This document shows, in pieces, positions 34,815-48,076 of a stretch of 64,000 nucleotides of DNA. Below the pieces are notes generated by a model. That model worked only from the letters and a program-made list of their open reading frames with translations, was not told where the DNA came from and did not search any database. The DNA is taken from assembly GCF_000003855.2 (NCBI RefSeq), contig NW_003101681.1:1743893-1807892 (forward strand), read 5' to 3'. Numbering within the stretch: position 1 is the first letter of the stretch; every line of letters begins with the position of its first letter. This DNA is from Blastomyces gilchristii SLH14081. Taxonomy: Eukaryota; Ascomycota; Eurotiomycetes; Onygenales; Ajellomycetaceae. The position numbers were made by a program, and so were the translations under genes.

Positions 34815-37800
34815 CTATATCTGGTTGATTTCCTCCTCTTCATATTCAGATAATTCTGAATTTAGCCATTTTCTTGTAGCTGCTTGAGTTTCTGATAGAA
34901 AGTCTATTAAGTATTTAATTCCTGTCTCAGTTGAGAATAAGAATCTCATATTTAATTGATTTAGATCATACTTCTCTTTCAATCTGACTCTGAGACTATT
35001 ATATAATGCACAGTGCATTACAATATACTCAGAACTCTCATTTATATTGCAGAATGAGCATTCTATTGAGTCAAATCTATCATCAAATCTTTGTATATAA
35101 GATTTGAAATAGTCATGTCCTAGTTTCAGCTGTATTATAGATGAGAATATTTTCTTTTTACATTTAATTGAACAAGATTTCCACTTGGGTTTTGTTTCAA
35201 ATCTTGAATAATGTATACTCTTCTTTTATTTCTGCCAGCTTTTATTTCACTTGTTTAAACAAGATTCTTTTATTTTTCTCTTTATAAAAGATCAGAACAT
35301 AATTTTTTGAATAGATCTGCTTAATTCTGCACCCTTTTTTGCAGCTGAATCAGCCAATTCATTGCCATGAATATTCATATGAGCAGGAACCCAGTGTAGA
35401 TGAATTATCAGCTTTGATATTCTTCTCTTTTGAATTTTCAAAACAGAGTTTAAGATCAGTTTAAGATTCATTTGATCATTATGAATCTGACTATTTCTAA
35501 GTCTTTTTAAAGCAGCTTGACTATCAGAGAATATTCATATCTCTTTTAAACAATTTCCTCTTTTATAAGATTTTATTTCAATGAGTTTGAAAGCTTTCAC
35601 TATTGCAAATAGTTCAGTATCAAAGACTTCACATTCACAGTCTAGATTTCAGAAATCTGAGATAAAATTGATATTATCTTCAGTATAAGCAATGTCTGTG
35701 TCTAATCTATTCAAGTTCTCATTTTTTGAGTCATCTGAATAAATCAGAATAGAGTCTTTTATATTGATTGTAGAAATTCTCTTCAAATGCTGTTCATATT
35801 CTTTCTCTTTTGATAGTTCACTTATTTATAAGTCTATAAAAGATTCAAGCTTTTCTCTCCAGAGAGATAACTTCTCATAATCAACTTTTTCAATATTTAA
35901 AGAAGAAAATTGATTTTTAATCAGAGAGCATAGTCTGTACAGTTGAGAAGACATTTTCTTTGAAGAATTATTTTCATTTCAATCAAGAAATCTATTTCAA
36001 TCCAGTTCATTTCCAGAGTTAATTGATGGAAATGAAGAAGAGACTCTTTCTCTGATTATATAATTTGAGCTCATCTTTACAACTCTCAGAGCATAGTTCA
36101 TACAGGCCTTTTCAAATCTAATAGCAGAAGAAGGAATTGAAGCTTCAATTTTCATTGCTTTAATAGAAGATGATTTGAATGCTTTCAGAATTCTTCTCAA
36201 GACTCTGTTTTGCAGACTTTGAAAGAGTTCAGTGAAATTCCCTTGATTATTTCATCAAACTTGAACTTCATAATCAGCTACTGATGTAATACAGGCTATA
36301 TATAACTGTCTCATAGTCTGGAAGGATAGACCTCTCTCTGTATTTGATAGTCTGATTATGTTATTCAATAGTCTTTCTGCCTTGACAGTTCTTTGTTGTA
36401 TGTGATATTTAAAATTCAACTTGAAGTTTAATCATACTTCTAATTATTTGACATTTACACTGGGTTTAATCTCTCTATTTAAAAGAGTTAGAGATAGTTC
36501 TTTCTCATTGAATCTAGAAAAGAAATGAATTAACTCAGTTTTATTCATATTAAATTGAATTTGATTGATATCTGCTCTAATAAAGATTTCCTTTGCAGCT
36601 TCTTCAATTACTTTCAAATTCTCTTTGATAGTTTTTGAGCTGTAAACTAGACTAATATCATTCACATAACTCAGAGATCACACTATTCTCATATTTCTAT
36701 TTTTGAATAGATATGCAGTGTATATTGCAAATAAAATGAGTGAGATTGAAGATCTCTGTGATACTTCTATTTTTATCTCAGTCTTGTCTTGTTTCATTTC
36801 ATCAAAGAAGAGTTATATAATTCTTTTAGATATAAAACAGTTAACTCATTTTATTAGAGAAAGTAACAGTTTTAATATCTTCAATGTCTGAATTAACTTT
36901 GACTTTGAAACATAATCAAATGCTTCTTTTATATCAATAAAAACTGCAGTTGAGATCAGACTCTCATACTTTGCTATTTAAATATCATGAACAACTGAGA
37001 GAACAGTGTCAATTGCAGAACACTGTTTTCTATCTCTCATTTATTCACTGAATAAAAGAGAATCACTTATAGAGCTTATAAAAAATAGTCAAGTAGCTAT
37101 TATCTTTTCTAAAACCTTTTCTAGACAGTTCAATAGAGATATTACTCTATATAACTTAGGAATTGAAGTTTTTCTATTAGGTTTTGCAAGAATCACTTCA
37201 GTGGCTTCTCTCCAGCATTCAGAATGATATTCATTTTTCAAGAGATTGAAAAAGAGCTCAAAATATTCATTCTTTAAGTAGGAATATGTATTTTGAATAA
37301 TCAAGTGATTAGTTGAATCAGAACCTGCAGCAGTTTTAACAGAACTTGAGAAGATAGCTGACTCTAATTCATCTTGTGTAAGATCAGATCATTCCCAGTC
37401 ATTTTCATCAATGTAGTTGAGAAGTGATATATTGTCTTCCTCTGAATCTGAATCTGAATCTGGTGAGTTCTGAAAGAGAATTCTCATGAAAGCTTGACAT
37501 TTTTCCTCAAAAGAGTTTACTGTATATGATTCATTCTGAAACTCATATTCTAAGACTGGAAGTTTTGCTACACTTCTTGTTTTAGTATAGTTAAAAGCTT
37601 TAAAAACTTCCTTCTCTTGTGCTTCTTCAAGAAATTTATTCCAGCAGTCTGTTTTAGCTCTTTTAATATCTGAAAAATATTCATTTCTGACAGCTTTGAA
37701 CTCTTCATCAGATATTACATTATTCTTTCAATCTCTTCTAACAGTAGCTAATTCTTTCCTTTTAGATGAGATATTCTCATTTCATCAAGGTTTTGAATAC

Positions 37801-38777
37801 TTAGAAGATTTTCTCTTTGAAATATTATCTCTAACACTTGTTAGAATAATAGATGTAATAAGCTTCACTCTATTCTCAAGCATTTCATTTGAGATATCTT
37901 GATCAGAATTCTAATATAGCTCATTCTGTCTTTCAGATTTTAACAGTTTTATATCTTCTTCAACTACTTTTCAATCAGCTTTTTCAAAGTTATAATGATT
38001 AGAGAGAAGAGGATTTTCACTCATTTATTTTTCACTCAGTTCAATATTAAATTGAATAATCTCATGATCTGATTCTGATGTCTCATTTGAATCAATAAAC
38101 CAGTTTACAAGTCTTCTTTTCATTAAATTTTGTGATATGAAGATTAGATCTATAATAGACTTCTGTTTCATGCCTTTTCTAAAGAATGTTTGTTGATCAG
38201 ACTTATTAATCAAATCTATTGAATGCTCAAAGATTTATTCAATCAGATTATCAGCTCTCACTGCTCTCTTGCATTCTGAATTTCATCAGAGATGATGTGC
38301 ATTGAAATCTCCTATAATTATAGAGTTTCTTGATGAAGTTATGTTCAGAAATTCTCTATCAATTATTCAGATATTGTTATTTTTCTTCAATGACTTTTCA
38401 TTATAGATATTTATGAGCTGTATAGTATTAAACTCATTTTCTTTATCTATAATATCACTCATCAGAATATCAGGGTCAGACATGATATTAAATCTTAGAT
38501 TAAATTAATATCTTGATCTCTTTCTTTCATAGATCACTACTCTTGACTTTATCTCAGACTTTTGAGATAGAAAGCAGTAGTAGCTTGAATGAGAAATGAT
38601 GTAATTTTGCTCAGCATTAAAATTCAGTTCCTGAAGTAGTATAAAATCAACTTTTTATTCAAATGCAATTTGAAGATAAGAATAAATACAATTTGAGTTT
38701 CTATTCACATTATTTTGAATAAATGTGATTTTTGAAGAGTTTTTAAACTTTTTTTGTTGTTTTTATTGTATATTCAT
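34815..38777 (-). pseudogene. LINE ORF2 pseudogene (endonuclease, reverse transcriptase, RNase H-like end)
   Basis: Starts at an ATG at 38777 (MNIQ). The endonuclease shows LLQEL and IIGDFNAHHLWW (about 38300). The region around 38025-38213 (SIIDLIFIS, SDHEIIQF) is the end of the endonuclease domain. The reverse transcriptase fingers lie near 37089-37304 (ILAKPNRK, YRVISLLNCLEKVLEKI), the catalytic box reads SYVNDISLVYSS (about 36650), and the C-terminal fragment at 34815-35018 (FLFSTETGIKYLIDFL, TRKWL) is typical of Tad1 ORF2 ends. The Asp-to-Asn change and in-frame stops mark it as inactive. Confidence 0.85.
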
Positions 38778-38941
38778 ACTAAAAGAGAGTAGAGATAGAG
38801 TAGGATCTAGTCACTATCATCAGATAGTAGATTATAACTATTTTGAAAAGTAGAGATCTCAACTGCTTGCATTATATCTAGTTTATTATCAGAGTCATTT
38901 CTCAATTCTCTAATCTTAACAGAAGTTTGAGGATTCAAATT

Positions 38942-40410
38942 CTATTTACATTTAGTGAGAGAATTGAAGTTTGAAGATTTAGATAGTTGAGAGTTTCTTC
39001 TTTTTGAGCTTACAGTTATAAGTCTACTGGCTTGACTCTTCTCTTCAGTTCTAGATTGACTTTGAGCTTCATCTTTTCTCCAGTTCTTTTGAGTTCTAGA
39101 AGCAAACATACATTCTTTTGAGCTAGATATATATTTTTCTTTGCAATTAGAGCACTTAAGCAGAGTGTGTTGACATATTTCATCTCTTTTTGAGCATATT
39201 TCACATTTATGCTCACTAGTTTTGTGATCTCTGACACAGAATGTACATTTTAAGTCTCTAAAACATGAGATTGTAAAGTGTCCATATCTTTGACAGTTTG
39301 AACACTGTGTTTGAGCTTTGAGATTCATTCTTGAGTCTTTGTATTCATGAACTCTCATTTTCAAACCTGCTACTCTTACTTCAGAGATCTTTGACTGTTC
39401 AAGTGTTTTTATATATACTAGAACAGAGGCATTTCTCCTGCTTTGTCTGAACTCAATTGAATTTAGTCATACAGGCTTCTTTCTCAGTTGAATAGAGTTG
39501 TATTCTTTCAATTTATTTTTAAGAAGTAGCATTCCTTCTTCACAGTCAAAAATTTCAACTGGAATATCATGAAGAATGAATTTGTCTCACTTTTCATCTC
39601 TCTCAGATAGAATTGTTATGTTTAACAAAGATTCTACTACTGACTTTCAGAGATTCTTATTCTGAATAAGGAATTCAGCACTGAATTCAGGCATTGTAGT
39701 CAGAATGATGAAGTTTTCAAAAAATGATGACTCAATTGAAGCTATAACTGATTTTTGAACTTCAATATCAGTCATCAACTGAGAAAAGAACTGCTGATTA
39801 ATTTCATTTCTGATTCTGAAAATGAGATTTGAGTTTAGCTTGTTTCTTTGCAGAATATCCTGATTTGAGACTTTGAGAATAAGTCTTCTATTTCTGAAGA
39901 TTTGAAAGTTTTTCTCTTTTTACATTTTCTTTTTCACTTTTCTATGAATAGAGGTATGAACAGTATTCTTCTCAGTTTTCTCAGGATTTTGAGCAGGTTT
40001 TGAGACAGCAGGTTTAGAGACAGCAGATTCAGCTGCTTAAGCATATGTTTTCTTCTGATTCAAAGAAGAAGAAGAAGTAGGAAAAAAGAAAGAAGAGCAA
40101 GATAAAGAGTCAGTGATTGTACAAGGAATTTTCAATGTTTTTTGAACTGTGTTTGAGATTCCAAGTTTGAACTTGATCATCTTCTGTAGTTGTCTAGCCT
40201 GAGTATGAAGAATTAACAGAACTTCTTCATTCATCTCACTCAGACACTGCTTTTCAAGAATCTTGCTTGCTTTTTCAAGTTTCTGTATTTCAAGAACTTG
40301 TTGTTTCTCTATTTCTTCTTTCTTTCTTCTCTTCAGAATTTAAATCTCAGGAATAGCATTTGAGAAAGCATCTTTTTCCACATCAACTGAGTGTATTTTT
40401 GAACTCATTG
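38942..40410 (-). pseudogene. LINE ORF1 pseudogene (gag-like, CCHC zinc knuckles)
   Basis: The ATG at 40410 (MSSKIHSVDVEK) opens a coiled, Lys/Glu-rich N-terminus that is broken early by a stop. Near the end, at 39300-39140, lie successive Cys/His clusters (CSNCQRYGHF---C, CTFCVRDHKTSEHKC, CSNCKEKY). This matches ORF1 of Tad/CgT1-type LINEs. Confidence 0.85.
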
Positions 40411-41401
40411 TTCTCACTCAATGAAAAGTCAGTCAGACTGTTTCAATTGAGATATTTCTAAGTCTGTTTTCAATTGAAAAGTTGGTCAGACTGTTTCAAA
40501 AGAAGAATAAAAGACTTTTATGTATAAAATACCTGATTTTTTTCACACTAGTTCAGTAACTAGATTAGATTTTTGAAGAGAATCTAATAAACTAAAATTG
40601 ATTTTTGAGATAAATCAATAAAATCTTTATAATCTCTTTCTTGGGATACAGTGAGAAAGAGTATGATATCAATTGATAATGAATCAGATGATATGACAGT
40701 TTTTGAGAGAAAAACTGACAAAAAATAAATCAATTTTTTGCAGAGAAATTGATTAAAACTATTCAATTTTATTCTAAATCATTCAATTCTCCTCACACAA
40801 CAAGTGTGCAACTCAAATCAGTTAATAAAGAGTGTAAAAAAGAATTAAGTATTAATGAAAGCTCTTCAGCCACTGAAAAAGTAATTCTTACTTAAAAGAA
40901 TATGAAATTATAACAGAAAACAGCTCTGTTTTTTATTCTTTGTAAGAATATTGTATAAAACCCAGAGAAAAACACCTTACTTTTTCAAGAGAAGTAAAAA
41001 ACTATTTCTAAGATCTTTTTTTTGCATTAACTGCTGCAGAAGAATGAGATAGAAACTGCTAAGATATACACTACTGTATACTCTCTATCAAGACTTTCCC
41101 TCTTCAGAGTCTTGATATTATAGAGAATATAAGTCTGTTTCTATATAATAATATAAATATTGCCAGCGGGATGTAGAGAAACTGATTATTTATATCTCAA
41201 AATAGAAGACTTTGTCAATGATTATATTAATATAGAGTTAATTCTCAAATTCAATAGAAACCTAGTATTGCTGTTCTCAATCCCTTACAGAATCTATTGA
41301 ATATTGAGATATTAAAGCTAGATTTAATATATCTCACTGTGCAGGGATCAAAGGCTCAGTCAGACCTTGAAGTATACTGATTTTATAGTTGTTGGTGTGC
41401 T

Positions 41402-41700
41402 GTTGACTTGTTGTCCACTGATTATGTATTGAATGCTGTTGCCGAGGTATCTTTTTGTATTGTTCTGCCGGGGATGGGCCAGATTGAGAGGGGTAGTACA
41501 AGGGTGAGACTTGGTGTTGAAGTCTAGATACACTGATGACAGACCGTGGAGGTTGCACTTCAGAAGAGTCCGTTGATTATGTGCTTGATATTATCGCCGA
41601 GGTATCTTTTTGTATTTTTCTGCCGGGGATGGGCCAGATTGGGAAGGGCGGTACGAGGGTGAGACTTGGCGTTGGTGTTTTGGAACATCAAAGATGGACA
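41402..41700 (-). repeat. Two tandem 155-bp units in the LINE 5' region
   Basis: The block GCCGAGGTATCTTTTTGTA begins at 41441 and again at 41596. In both copies it is followed by CTGCCGGGGATGGGCCAG. The unit nearer ORF1 carries more C-to-T and G-to-A changes than the outer one. No coding signal is seen in the open frames across this block. Confidence 0.85.
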
Positions 41701-42059
41701 GGGTTTTCGCGGAGGTCGCTCCTCGGATATCTCCACAACTACAGGTCGGGGATCTTCCAAAATCGAGAAGATTGGTGCATATGGCTAGGTCTCTTCACCT
41801 TACAATTTGTATGGCACTTTGGCCCGGGGTTGTGGTGTGGTAGGGGAGAACGGGGGATAATCCCACACAGGAGTTTCGAACAACGTCCGGTTCACGTTTG
41901 GCTGGATAACTCCACCACCACACAGGGTATGCGGTCGGCGATGGGGTCAGAATGCTCGTATGATCGAGGGCTTTTCGATGGATCTATCGGCGGGTTCTTA
42001 TTCGAAAAATCGAGCGAGTTCGTGGTGGAGCGGTTGACAGATTTGAGAGATGTAAATAA

Positions 42060-43275
42060 GAGTCACAGCAGTCAGAAGAACTAGCTGTAAAGTGACTTTA
42101 TATTGTCTCTGTATTATCTATGAAAGATCTCTTCACAGCTCTTCACTCTTATTTTCTGTTACTGCAGCTTGATAAGTGTCTGCAGTTTCTTTCTTAATTA
42201 TTTGAAGATGTTTTGATGAGTTATATATCTGACTCAGCATCAGCAATGTAAGAAGATGAGAGTGTGTGATCAGTTAATCACTTCACTTCTCACAAGATCA
42301 GAGAAACTCAGTGTGAGTATAGTAAGAGAAGAAAGAGTTACAGAGACAAGCTGTGACAATGACTCTCTGAGAAGAATACATGACTTCTGAGTATAATGAA
42401 AAAGTATCAACTCTGACTGAAGATGAAGAGATGTTTTTCAGTAAGAACAGAATCAGTACTGTATCAGCAGGTATCTACACTTCAGAAATAAGAGAGAGAA
42501 ATGTGTACAGCTGAATCTACTGATGTCATAGTAGTATCTATAGCTCTGAAGAGTGAGACATAATGCTTATTTATATATATGAAAGTGATATCATGATCAA
42601 TTATAAAAGATGATCTGTCTCTTTAAGTCATTTATTAATGACTCTTAATAGGCAGGTGAGAGTGATCTTATCTGATCACATTCTTATCTTTCTTCTCAGA
42701 GGTCAACTGTACACAGTTACAGCTGAATGATACTCACTCTCTTGTCTCTCTTTCTCTCTTCTCTCATAGTGATTCGCATGTGACAGCTGTGAAATAAATG
42801 CTGTTGCTGCATGAGTTCTATTTTCAGACTTTGTTCTCAGATATTGTTGACTGCTGTGCTGTGCTTTAATACCTGAAGAGAGTAACTTAAGACAAGCACT
42901 CTGTGACAGTTTCTTATTTTCTGATATATATAGAGAGTTTTTCTTCTCTCTTGAATTCATCTTTCTTTTAATTTCTTTCTCACTTCTCATTCTACATCAC
43001 TACAAGAGTGAAACCTGCTCAGAGACTCTTATCAACTCAAAGACAACTAAATAAAATTAAAGAATCTATTTCCTCTTCACTGAAGCTCTTCAGAATTCTT
43101 TTTTTTTCTATTCACAGCCTTCTTACAGCATGAGCTGTTTCTAGTAAGCTGCATTTTCAGAGTATAATCATTCTTCAATTATAACATCAGCTGATAGTCT
43201 CTGTGACAGGCTTTATAGCATCATCATTATTAGTTCAGATACAGAGATAAATGAATATCAGCTTCTGATATAAAA
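42060..43275. other. Repeat U, segment between the LINE and gypsy insertions
   Basis: About 1.2 kb of AT-rich sequence rich in CT and AG runs. Its last 600 bp are similar in direct orientation to 59230-59600. No coding frame survives. Confidence 0.55.
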
Positions 43276-43280
43276 GCTGC

Positions 43281-43812
43281 TGTAATATGACAGAGCCGAA
43301 GCGGTGACTAGTCAGTGACATTATATAGAGATAGTTGTTTGAGAAGCTGTATAAGTGAGCTTGACTATCTTGCTTGAATAGTGAGCTTGTAGACTACAGA
43401 GTTATTGTGAGAATATCACAGATGTGATACTTAGTATACTAAGAAGATTGTATAAGACATGCAGTAACTCTTGTATATATTTCAGTAGAAGAAAAATAAA
43501 TTGCTGACTTCTTTAATAAGAAGTCAGCATCTAGCTATTCTATATAGACAATGAGTGAATACTCTTCTTTTATTTCATGAGTAAGAATAGCTGGAGTGAT
43601 ATCTCAGTAGTGTCTTATTATCAAGAAAGAGTAATCTGCTGATCTTATATAGAAGTGAGGTTCTTATATTCATCAATCAGATCTTTCTATGATATATCTG
43701 AATGATGTCATAGAGTGATTGAAAACTGATTCAGACAGAATGAAATCATTCACATGAAATTAATGAGCTGTGTGAAACTGTAACAGAGTCTTAATATGAC
43801 TGAGAGTATGAT
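43281..43812 (-). repeat. 3' LTR of the gypsy element
   Basis: Starts TGTAATATGACAGAGCCG and ends GAGAGTATGATA. Its terminal 70 bp are RIP-altered relative to the other LTR. Confidence 0.9.
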
Positions 43813-44272
43813 AATACTCTTCTCTTTAAGAGCATAGTTCTGATACTCTTAAGATTATCAGATTAGAAATTATCTTTGTTGTATAGCAATGATTATTAAC
43901 TGATTAATAGTACATATGCTGCATGTGATACAAAGAAATAGATAAGTTTTTCTACTGACTGTCTAGGTCTTTCTTTTCTCATCTTCATTCAAATCAAACA
44001 CATGATAAGTGAGTTTCTTATATATTGATTTGAAATGTGAAAAATGTAGTTAATAAGTGACTTGCAGATCTCTTAATATATTCTGTTCTATATATGAAAT
44101 TCTCTGTAAAAGTGATGTGTTTTAGAGACAAAGCTAACAGTAGTGACAGAATTTTTTGAAAAGATTTCTTCTCTCTGTGACACATTTTTCTCCTCTCTTC
44201 TCATCTATAATAGTGAGTGCATGAGAGCATCATTCTTGAGAGATAATAAGAGGCTTATTCTGATGTTTTCTA

Positions 44273-44914
44273 GTGAGTAAACATCTTCATGATGCGGCTG
44301 TGATCTTCATGACTGTTAAGAAAGCCAGATTGAAGACAGCAGTGTTAATGAGCTGTGAGAGCACTGCTTTTATTGTCACACCTTCTTCTGCTTCTCTTGC
44401 AGCTGCAGTGATAGTTGTCATATCTTGCAGTGAGATGTCATCTCTTCTGCCAGCTGATGTGTCTGTGTCCGGTCTGTTTCCTGCCTCTCTCACTGCCATT
44501 GTGATGCTGCCTCCTCTCTCAGTCAATATAATAATGTATGACCCTGTGTGATTATTTGAAGAGAAATCTGAGAAGAGCTTGATTTCAAAGACAGTGACTC
44601 TGAGAAGCTCAATCTGTAGTTCTTCTCCTGCAGCATGCCTGAGCTCTGCTCAGACTGCTGCTGAGTTGAGTCTGCAGAGTTCTGCAGTTTCTTCACTCTC
44701 TCTCTGTGAAGAGGCTCTGATACAGTCTCTGATTAACACTGCTACTTATCTGCACTGTGTTAAGCAGTTGAAGAAGAGAGGGATTTTATACATCTATCTC
44801 TTCTCTCACTTCTGTTATTTTCATTATATCTGTAACAATGACTTCTGTCTCTCTGTAAGTATTACTTTACAGAAAGATATCATATCAGCTCTGACTAGAA
44901 GTCTAGATACTTAA
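44273..44914. other. Weakly damaged segment inside the gypsy 3' region
   Basis: About 640 bp with more CpG, CpA and GC than the surrounding element. There are open frames on both strands (plus 44273-44551 and 44579-44914; minus 44287-44526). None shows a known domain. It lies between the integrase end and the 3' LTR, where some gypsy elements carry an extra ORF. Whether it codes is unknown. Confidence 0.4.
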
Positions 44915-46528
44915 GCAGTACAGAGTGAGAGTCTCAGAGCTTTAAGTATTGATGAATTCTATTAAGACTGAAGAGATCTCTCTTACTCATCTGTAAAAAA
45001 AGATGAAAGTGTGAATCTCTGAAATGAAAAAATATCTCAGAATAACTGATCTTAAGAAGAGATCAGTCAGTGCTGCTGTTGAAAGTATCACAGAGATTAA
45101 TTACTGATTAAAGAGAATCTCACTTCAATTGAAGCAGATGACTGAGATACTTTATAAATTAATAAGTTAATACTTTAAGTATCTTTTATACTCTTCTACA
45201 GCATGCTCTTCTGCAGTGCTGCAGTGCTAACTTCTCAGCAGATAAAGATATCAGTGTTGAAGACTTTAACAGTGAAGAATGAGTTTGATAAGAGTATAAT
45301 TATTGATAAGTAGACTCTGAGATTTCTTCTTTTTACTTTTTCAGCAGGCTGCAGCTCTATTAGAATAGCAGTAGTCTGTGAGTTGATAATATTAATTCTT
45401 ATTGATTTCAAATATCTCTTTCTTTTCTTATTAATCACTTCAGGAATTTTACACTTGTATAGTCTCATTAAACTTCTAAAAAATCCTTTGAGAGAAAATA
45501 GAAGAAGAGTGCTATAGAGCTTATAAGATATTAGCTTATCACTGTAAAATCATCTCTAAAAACTCTTTAAGAAAAAATGAGAAGTCTTAAGTAGCATTTC
45601 TTATTCAATGTCTCTGATATATAATAGAGTAATCTCTACTAGCTGTCTTATAGCTTACAATCTCTTTCTCAGCATTTTTCAAATACTCAAGTGATTCTCA
45701 TGAATTCTCTGATAATAAATAATTTTCTCATTTCACAAGATATTGAAGCTTACTGTAATATGTTTATTTATTCAATATTTTCTTCATAAGATATTCAGTA
45801 TCACTCTTAATCTCAATATTATTCAGTCAAGATAGTTCTGTCTCAGAGTATTACTTATAAAGCTTTAAATAGAAAATGTGAAAAACAGAATAAATTGATT
45901 TCAATTCTGTGAGTAATTTTAACTCATATATCTGTTTACTTATCACTCTTGTTACTGAGAAAGGTTCTAGTCATCACTCACTGAGCTTTTTACACAGTCT
46001 TATTATCTTGATATTCTTTGCTGAAAGTAGCACTTGATTCTCTATTAAGAACTTTATTAAAAGATGTTTTTAATTATAGTATTTTATCTGCTACTTCTAA
46101 ATATAATGAATACTTTTTACTGTCTTCTTATGAATTTTGTTTAAAAGTTTCAATCTCACTTTTACTTCTGATACTGAGAAATACTCTGTTCTCTGTATCT
46201 GTTTAATATTCTAACTGTCTATTCTTCTCTTTGAAATATCATCTGTGATGTCACTGAGTAATGAAGAATTGTATTCATAATAAGCATAGAAAAGAGATAT
46301 CTTTAAGATTGCATTCTTTGCATTATTATATATGAATTCAGTGATCAGAAGATGTTTGAGTTAATCATTCTGATAATATAAATAGAATACTTGAAGATGC
46401 TGTTCTAGTGTCTGATTCTGATATTCAGTCTGATCATCTGTCTATGAATGAAATATAATACTGAGAAGACATCTTATTATAAGATGATAGTAAAAAGTCA
46501 ATCAGTATTTACTGATAAAGAGAAATTC

Positions 46529-46726
46529 TTAATCTATTATCAATGATTTTGAAGCACTATGATTATGAATGATAGTATCTAAAAACAGGTCAGTCAATTC
46601 AGAGATTTTAATCTTTTTATAAATAGAGATATATCTGATCATCTTCATGAAGTGATTAATAATAATTAAAATTGAGTCATATTCTTTGACTCTTGTCAAC
46701 TTCAGCAGATCAACTATAAAATTCAT
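46529..46726 (-). pseudogene. Gypsy integrase fragment
   Basis: MNFIVDLLKL near the start, then DSILIIINHFMKM, match the beginning of the retroviral-type integrase core (family pattern MDFI--LP, D-I-V-VDR-TKM). The first catalytic Asp appears as Asn/Asp variants. It is part of the dead polyprotein. Confidence 0.8.
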
Positions 46727-48076
46727 TGATAGATTCTGTTATAAGCTCTTTGAAACAGACAGTGATATCAACTCACTGTATTGCTTATACTGCAGAATCT
46801 TTATTCTTTGATAGATATTATAAGTCTTAATATACTCTTTGACATCTGTTCAGAGCTTGTCTCAAATATATTTATATTTTAGAAGCTTCTCAGTCTTCTC
46901 TAATCTGAAGTGCTCTATATGAGAATTATTATGATAAATTCTCAATAACTTCTGATACATCACTCTACTATGAGAAATAAAGACTGAATTATTCAGTAGT
47001 AGAAGTTTATATTCTTCTAGTTATCAGTGACTTGATTTCTTAGCAGTATCATCTTACTCAGAGTCTGTCTCTTTTAAGTTTAAACTGAATTCTTTCTTCT
47101 TCAACTTCTGAATTCAAGCTGTAGTAGAGACATTCCTCTTCTATAACTTATCAATGAATTTCAAAAGTAGTCAGATTGAAAGATTATAGACTGTTTCATT
47201 CTTTATTAGTTCAATAATTGTAAGATATGATATGAGAAGCTTATGATCTTCAGTGTCAGTTCTCTGCAGAGATCTGAGTTTTCTTTCATCTTCTATACTG
47301 AGTTATGCAGCTGCCTTACCAGCGCTATTTCTGAGCTTTAGAGAACTTTAATCCTCTGCAGTCAGCTTCTTCTGCAGTGATGATAGAGATTCTTTTATAG
47401 AATTCTTCTCTACATTAACAATATTATAATCAGACTGTCTAGATAGTGTATTAACAGAGTTAAGCTGATCTGAATAATATTGAATATAGAAATCATACTC
47501 TGAAAGCAGCTCTGCTCATCTGACTTGACATTCTGTCAAGCTCTTTGTTGTCAAGAAGTAATGCAGATTTGTATAATCAGTGAGAACTTACACTGAGTAC
47601 TTACTACTCTGAAGATAATGTCATCAGATCTTAAAGAATTTAACAATTACTAACATCTTCTAATCATGAATATCATATCTTCTCTGTGTGAGTGATAACT
47701 TCTTAAAGAAGAAGATCACTGATCTTTATTCACAGTGTCTTATAGACTCTGTGAAAAAGTCTTCTCTCACAGATAATTCATTATCTATTTTCTCAGAAAT
47801 GATTATTCTCTGATTCTTTCAATGTTGAAAGGTCTTCAGTGTTAACTGTGAAAATATTTCACAGATCTTATTTCTGAATGCATCAGTCTCACACTGACTG
47901 AGTAAGTCAGAGTTAAAGTGATTCAGTATTGTAGCATCTGTGAAAGCTTGTTTCAATTCTGTAAACACCTATGTGATATCTTGAATGAGAATAAATGATT
48001 CTGTTTTTCTGTCTTTCACACTTCTCTTTAACAGATCTGTAAGAGGGACAGTAATCTGTGAATATGCATAGATAAA

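Larger units (their letters stand above)
34441..42046 (-). mobile_element. Tad1-like non-LTR retrotransposon (LINE), near full length
   Basis: A two-ORF LINE on the minus strand. The 3' end is an (AAT)n tail at about 34441-34463. A 13-bp TSD GAGATGTAAATAA is found at 34431-34443 and 42047-42059. That fixes the 5' end near 42046 and shows that the GC-normal 700 bp at 41340-42046 are its 5' region. ORF1 has zinc knuckles. ORF2 has an APE endonuclease, a reverse transcriptase with YVND instead of YVDD, and a C-terminal domain. The body is AT-rich with many stops, so it is dead. Confidence 0.9.

Noticed and set aside
41536..42084. 182-codon open frame in a GC-normal segment
   Set aside because: It lies in the 5' region of a minus-strand LINE, runs against its direction, crosses the TSD and shows no domain.
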